NCBI GenBank assembly: GCA_947496465.1
Contig: CANMCX010000003.1
Span: 62,001-126,000 of the forward strand
Length of the DNA stretch: 64,000 bases
Direction: 5' to 3'
Source of the DNA: Marinifilum_A sediminis
GTDB taxonomy: Bacteria > Bacteroidota > Bacteroidia > Bacteroidales > Marinifilaceae
Positions 60,618 to 64,000 of the stretch are shown one piece after another. The notes below the pieces were generated by a model, which ran no database searches, was not told the origin of the DNA, and saw only the letters and a list, made by a program, of their open reading frames with translations. Numbering within the stretch: the first letter of the stretch is position 1; each line of letters begins with the position of its first letter. The position numbers and the translations under genes are program-made.

Positions 60618-63548
60618 ATGAAAGCGAGATATATAATAGTATTTCTTACGATTCTAATAACGATTTCTTCGTGTTATGAATCTAAAGATAATGCGCAGTA
60701 CGTTGATCCATTTATAGGAACAGGAGCTCATGGTCATACTTATCCGGGAGCACAAGTGCCATTTGGAATGGTGCAATTAAGCCCAGATACCCGCAATGAC
60801 GAATCGTGGGATGGATGCGGAGGTTATCATTATTCCGATTCATCCATTATAGGTTTTAGCCATACACATTTATCTGGAACTGGTGTGTCAGATTATGGAG
60901 ATGTTCTATTGATGCCAATTACAGGAAAAGTAAATCTTAATTCAGGTACAAGTAAAAATCCTGACACAGGTTATCGCTCGCGATTTTCTCATGACTCGGA
61001 AAGAGCAGAACCTGGATATTATTCTGTTTATTTGGATGATTACAAGGTGAAAGTGGAATTAACCTCTGGAAACAGACTAGGATATCACAAATATACTTTT
61101 GATGAAGCAGGTCAAGTTAAGCTATTATTGGATTTAATTCACCGTGATCCGGTTATTGAATCTGAAATCAGAATTGTAGATAATATTCGAATTGAGGGGA
61201 AAAGAAGATCTAAATATTGGGCTGGCGATCAGCAATTGTTTTTTGCAATGGAAATTTCTAAACCTTTTGATTCGGTTAAAATTTTCGAAAATAAAAAGGA
61301 AATTGTAGCAAAGAAGCAAGCCGAAGGAACTCAACTTCAAACTATAGCATTTATTAATGTTCTTGAAGGTGAACCTATAGAAATTAAAGTTGCTCTATCG
61401 AATGTTAGTATCGAAGGAGCACGTAAAAATTTAGAAACGGAAGCAAAAGGAATTGATTTTGAAAAGGCAAGAATTTTTGCAAAAGAGAGATGGAGTAAAA
61501 GCTTGGGGAAAATTGAGGTTGAAGGTGGGAGCATTGAGGAAAAACGCAATTTCTATACTGCACTTTATCACACTTTATTAACACCGAATGTTTCGCAGGA
61601 TGTTGATGGTTTGTATAGAGGTATGGATGGAAAAGTTCATAAGGCAGAGGGTTTTACGAATTACACAGTTTTTTCTTTATGGGATACTTTTAGAGCATTA
61701 CACCCATTACTAACCATTATCGAGCCAGAGCGATCTGGTGATTTTGCACAATGTTTGGTACAAAAGAGTAAAGAGTTTGGTGAATACCCAATGTGGGAAT
61801 TGGCTTCTAACGATACACGTTGTATGATTGGTTATCATGCCGTTTCCTTAATTGCAGATGCTTATGCAAAAGGGATTACAAATTTTAATTTGGAGGATGC
61901 TTACATTGAAATGGAGCGTACGGCAATGCTCGATAAAAGGGGATTAAAAGCTTACAGAACTTTAGGATATGTTCCCTCGAATAAAAGTAGTCAGGCTGTT
62001 TCCAAGACATTGGAATATGCCTATAACGATTGGTGTATCGCACAAGTTGCAAAAGCTTTAAATAAGAAGGATAGATATAATTACTATATGAATCGTGCAA
62101 GCAATTATCGTAATATTTACGATTTAGGTGTTGGTTTCATGCGCGGAAAAACCGATAATCATACTTGGGTTAAAGATTTTGATCCAACTGCTGTAGGTTA
62201 CAATTATACTGAAGGAAATTCTTATCAATATAGCTTATTTGTTCCTCATGATATTCCAGGTGTAACCGAATTATTAGAAGGGAAAAAAGAATTGGAAAAT
62301 TGGTTAGATAATCTTTTTACAACTGAAATGAAACATGAATTGGGAGATGATACCGATGTAAGTGGTTTAATCGGACAGTATGCACATGGCAATGAACCAA
62401 GTCACCATATGGCTTATCTGTATAATTATTCAGGAGCAGCATGGAAAACTCAACAAATGGTTCGTAAAATAATGTCGACACAATATCATGATACTCCAGA
62501 TGGGCTTTGTGGTAATGAAGATTGTGGTCAGATGTCTGCCTGGTATGTTCTAAGTGCTATGGGATTTTATTCTGATTGCCCGGGTAAAGCTGTTTATTCA
62601 ATTGGTTCTCCAATATTCTCAAATGTTAAAATCCATTTGGATAATGGAAAAACTTTTACTCTTGCGGCAAATAACAATAGTGAGGCAAACAAGTACATAC
62701 AATCGGCTATGCTGAATGGAAAACCTTTAAACAAAAGTTCATTATTGCATGCTGATATTATAAATGGTAGTAGTCTTGTGTTGGAAATGGGAAGTGCTCC
62801 AAATAAAGAATGGGCAGTAAACATTGACTTAAAAAAAGAATATAATGCAGCTCCAATAGCATACCTAACAGAATCATCAGATGTATTTATTGAGAGATTT
62901 TTGGTCGATATTAAAAGCGATAACCCTGATGTGAAAATCTATTATACACTTGATGGAAGTGAACCAAACAAAGAAGGTAATCAGTTTCTAAAACCTTTTG
63001 AAATCGATAAAAGTGTAGATTTAAGTTTTCGAACATATAAAGAAGCTTGTGAACCCGGAATTGTTGTAAAGCGTAATTTGACAAAGCAAAAGGCATTAGC
63101 TTATACCCTTAGTGCTGTAAAAAGTGGATTGCGGTATTCTTATTTTGAGGGAATTTATCGTTCAGTTTATGATTATGAACTAGATATCCCTGCTAAAACT
63201 GGAATAGTTGCAATTCCGACTCTTGATATTTGTGATCGAATGGAATGGATTGGAATTGATTTTAAAGGATTGATTGATATTCCAAAATCAGGAGAATATA
63301 CTTTTTATATGTCTTCAAACGATGGGTGTAAGTTGAGTATTGACGGGGAAGAATTGTTTGAAAGTGATGGAAGAAAGTCTGTTTCGTTTGGTCAGCAAGC
63401 GAGTTTGCAGCTAGAGAAAGGATTGCATCAAATACGGATGGGATTCTATCAATGTTCAGATAATATTGATTTGGTCGTTGAGTGGGAAGGTCCTGGTGTT
63501 GAACGACAAAAAATTCCGAAGAGAGTATTTAAACACATAGATTATTAA
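60618..63548 (+). CDS. GH92 alpha-mannosidase with chitobiase-C-like and PA14 domains, lipoprotein
   Basis: 976 residues, about 200 longer than the other two copies. The lipobox ends in Cys19 (ISSC). GH92 motifs run from YVDPFIGTGAHGHTYPGA to GNEDCGQMSAWYVLSAMGFY (residues about 28-735). Then come a CHB_HEX_C-like beta domain (about 745-815, VKIYYTLDGSEPNKEG) and a PA14 domain (about 835-975, LRYSYFEGIY, SGEYTFYMSSNDGCKLSIDG). PA14 domains often bind glycans, so this is probably the surface-tethered member that docks on polymeric substrate. A terminator follows and closes the locus. Confidence 0.95.
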   Translation: MKARYIIVFLTILITISSCYESKDNAQYVDPFIGTGAHGHTYPGAQVPFGMVQLSPDTRNDESWDGCGGYHYSDSSIIGFSHTHLSGTGVSDYGDVLLMPITGKVNLNSGTSKNPDTGYRSRFSHDSERAEPGYYSVYLDDYKVKVELTSGNRLGYHKYTFDEAGQVKLLLDLIHRDPVIESEIRIVDNIRIEGKRRSKYWAGDQQLFFAMEISKPFDSVKIFENKKEIVAKKQAEGTQLQTIAFINVLEGEPIEIKVALSNVSIEGARKNLETEAKGIDFEKARIFAKERWSKSLGKIEVEGGSIEEKRNFYTALYHTLLTPNVSQDVDGLYRGMDGKVHKAEGFTNYTVFSLWDTFRALHPLLTIIEPERSGDFAQCLVQKSKEFGEYPMWELASNDTRCMIGYHAVSLIADAYAKGITNFNLEDAYIEMERTAMLDKRGLKAYRTLGYVPSNKSSQAVSKTLEYAYNDWCIAQVAKALNKKDRYNYYMNRASNYRNIYDLGVGFMRGKTDNHTWVKDFDPTAVGYNYTEGNSYQYSLFVPHDIPGVTELLEGKKELENWLDNLFTTEMKHELGDDTDVSGLIGQYAHGNEPSHHMAYLYNYSGAAWKTQQMVRKIMSTQYHDTPDGLCGNEDCGQMSAWYVLSAMGFYSDCPGKAVYSIGSPIFSNVKIHLDNGKTFTLAANNNSEANKYIQSAMLNGKPLNKSSLLHADIINGSSLVLEMGSAPNKEWAVNIDLKKEYNAAPIAYLTESSDVFIERFLVDIKSDNPDVKIYYTLDGSEPNKEGNQFLKPFEIDKSVDLSFRTYKEACEPGIVVKRNLTKQKALAYTLSAVKSGLRYSYFEGIYRSVYDYELDIPAKTGIVAIPTLDICDRMEWIGIDFKGLIDIPKSGEYTFYMSSNDGCKLSIDGEELFESDGRKSVSFGQQASLQLEKGLHQIRMGFYQCSDNIDLVVEWEGPGVERQKIPKRVFKHIDY

Positions 63549-63562
63549 TCCTGAATAATTTA

Positions 63563-63602
63563 AAAAAAGTGCCTGATTCATATGAATTATGCACTTTTTT
63601 AT
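63563..63602 (+). terminator. Rho-independent terminator closing the GH92 locus
   Basis: AAAAAAGTGC (63563-63572) pairs with GCACTTTTTT (63591-63600); an inner palindrome ATTCATATGAAT (63576-63587) extends the fold. Confidence 0.9.
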
Positions 63603-63762
63603 CTTAGGAGCTACCAGGATTTATAGCTTAATAGTAAGTGCTCAAACTAAATAGATTTTTAGTCATTTGAAGTATGAAACAATTCATATTTTATAATTTG
63701 AATAGAACTGTTTTAAGTATAAGATTTAATGGGGAATTGATTAATGAATTGGAATTGTTTTT

Positions 63763-64000
63763 TCAGTATTTAAGCAAAAAGTGTAATAGACTGGTTTCAG
63801 GATCTAAATCAAGTTTTTTTCTTAATCTATATCGACTTACTTCTACACTACGATGAGCAATGTTGAGATAAGTTGCAATTTCTTTAGAACTTAAATTCAT
63901 TTTTAGGAGTGCACAAAGTCGCAAATCGGTTGTGGTAAGCTTTGGGAAATCTTGTTTTAATTTGTCATAGAATCTGTTTTGGGAGGCCATAAAATATTGC
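63763..64000 (-). CDS. LuxR-type HTH regulator, 3' part (5' end outside window)
   Basis: Only the C-terminal 79 or so codons lie in the window; the frame stays open to the right edge, so the Met at 63990 is internal. The segment contains a GerE/LuxR HTH: LTTTDLRLCALLKMNLSSKEIATYLNI, then RSVEVSRYRLRKKLDLD. In Bacteroidota this HTH with an LTxxDLRLCAL lead-in usually terminates large Reg_prop/Y_Y_Y signalling proteins without a receiver. It might regulate the adjacent GH92 locus, but that is inference. Confidence 0.8.
   Translation of the reverse strand, partial: QYFMASQNRFYDKLKQDFPKLTTTDLRLCALLKMNLSSKEIATYLNIAHRSVEVSRYRLRKKLDLDPETSLLHFLLKY

Noticed and set aside
63674..63856. Rightward open frame near the right edge
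   Set aside because: Antisense to the LuxR-type HTH end, which has strong family motifs; no independent support.
1..64000. CRISPR arrays, tRNA/rRNA genes, insertion sequences, replication origin
   Set aside because: No regularly spaced repeats, cloverleaf-like segments, transposase motifs or origin boxes were recognised on either strand by reading; a dedicated scan was not possible.

Overview
The window is low-GC, densely packed DNA from a Bacteroidota, most likely a Bacteroidales/Marinilabiliales-type bacterium. The evidence is two SusC/SusD polysaccharide utilisation loci (PULs), a hybrid two-component system (HTCS), an ECF-sigma/FecR pair, lipoprotein signals of the SSC type, Tat-tagged Gfo/Idh/MocA lipoproteins and several TAnnTTTG promoter cores. 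The genus cannot be fixed from sequence alone. I saw no rRNA, tRNA, CRISPR array, transposase or phage genes.

Positions 1-13.4 kb are mostly housekeeping and metabolic genes: the 3' end of dinB, a two-gene (split) 5'-nucleotidase, a CDF cation exporter, an unknown membrane protein, an EamA exporter, an XRE/S24 LexA-like regulator, an acetolactate-synthase-like ThDP enzyme with an aldehyde dehydrogenase, a pirin, a LacI regulator, rlmN and a ferredoxin-NADP reductase-like protein. The ThDP/ALDH pair and the pirin gene are preceded by near-identical 35-bp operator-like elements. A DUF4097 surface protein follows at 13.6-14.5 kb.

Positions 14.9-46.8 kb form a large locus that looks devoted to N-acetylhexosamine-containing glycans, probably rich in GalNAc. 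A leftward operon encodes an HTCS regulator, a tetraheme NapC-like/SUMF1 fusion and a Gfo/Idh lipoprotein. Rightward lie SusC, SusD, a DUF5077/DUF3472 lipoprotein, a GH109 enzyme (alpha-GalNAc-ase family), a GH2 beta-galactosidase, a ROK repressor, a sugar-1-phosphate nucleotidyltransferase, a GlmM-like mutase, a FucP/NagP-type transporter, a NahK-like N-acetylhexosamine 1-kinase, a NagB/PIG-L fusion, a cytoplasmic CBM9-like protein, a ROK sugar kinase, GalE and a GH20 hexosaminidase. Together these encode a plausible Leloir-like GalNAc route: GalNAc to GalNAc-1-P, UDP-GalNAc, UDP-GlcNAc, GlcNAc-1-P, GlcNAc-6-P and fructose-6-P. No tagatose-pathway or stand-alone nagA gene is present in the window.

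Positions 47.1-63.5 kb form a second PUL under ECF-sigma/FecR control: an STN-containing SusC, SusD, two basic-secretory-protein (BSP) metallopeptidases and three GH92 alpha-mannosidases, the last carrying chitobiase-C-like and PA14 domains. The combination suggests attack on mannosylated glycoproteins. The window closes with the 3' end of a leftward LuxR-type HTH gene.

The main candidates for something undescribed are the GalNAc pathway cluster, two tandem stem-loop elements with a conserved loop (34783-34937), the shared operator upstream of the ThDP and pirin genes, the NapC-SUMF1 fusion coupled to the HTCS, and the repeated BSP-GH92 modules.
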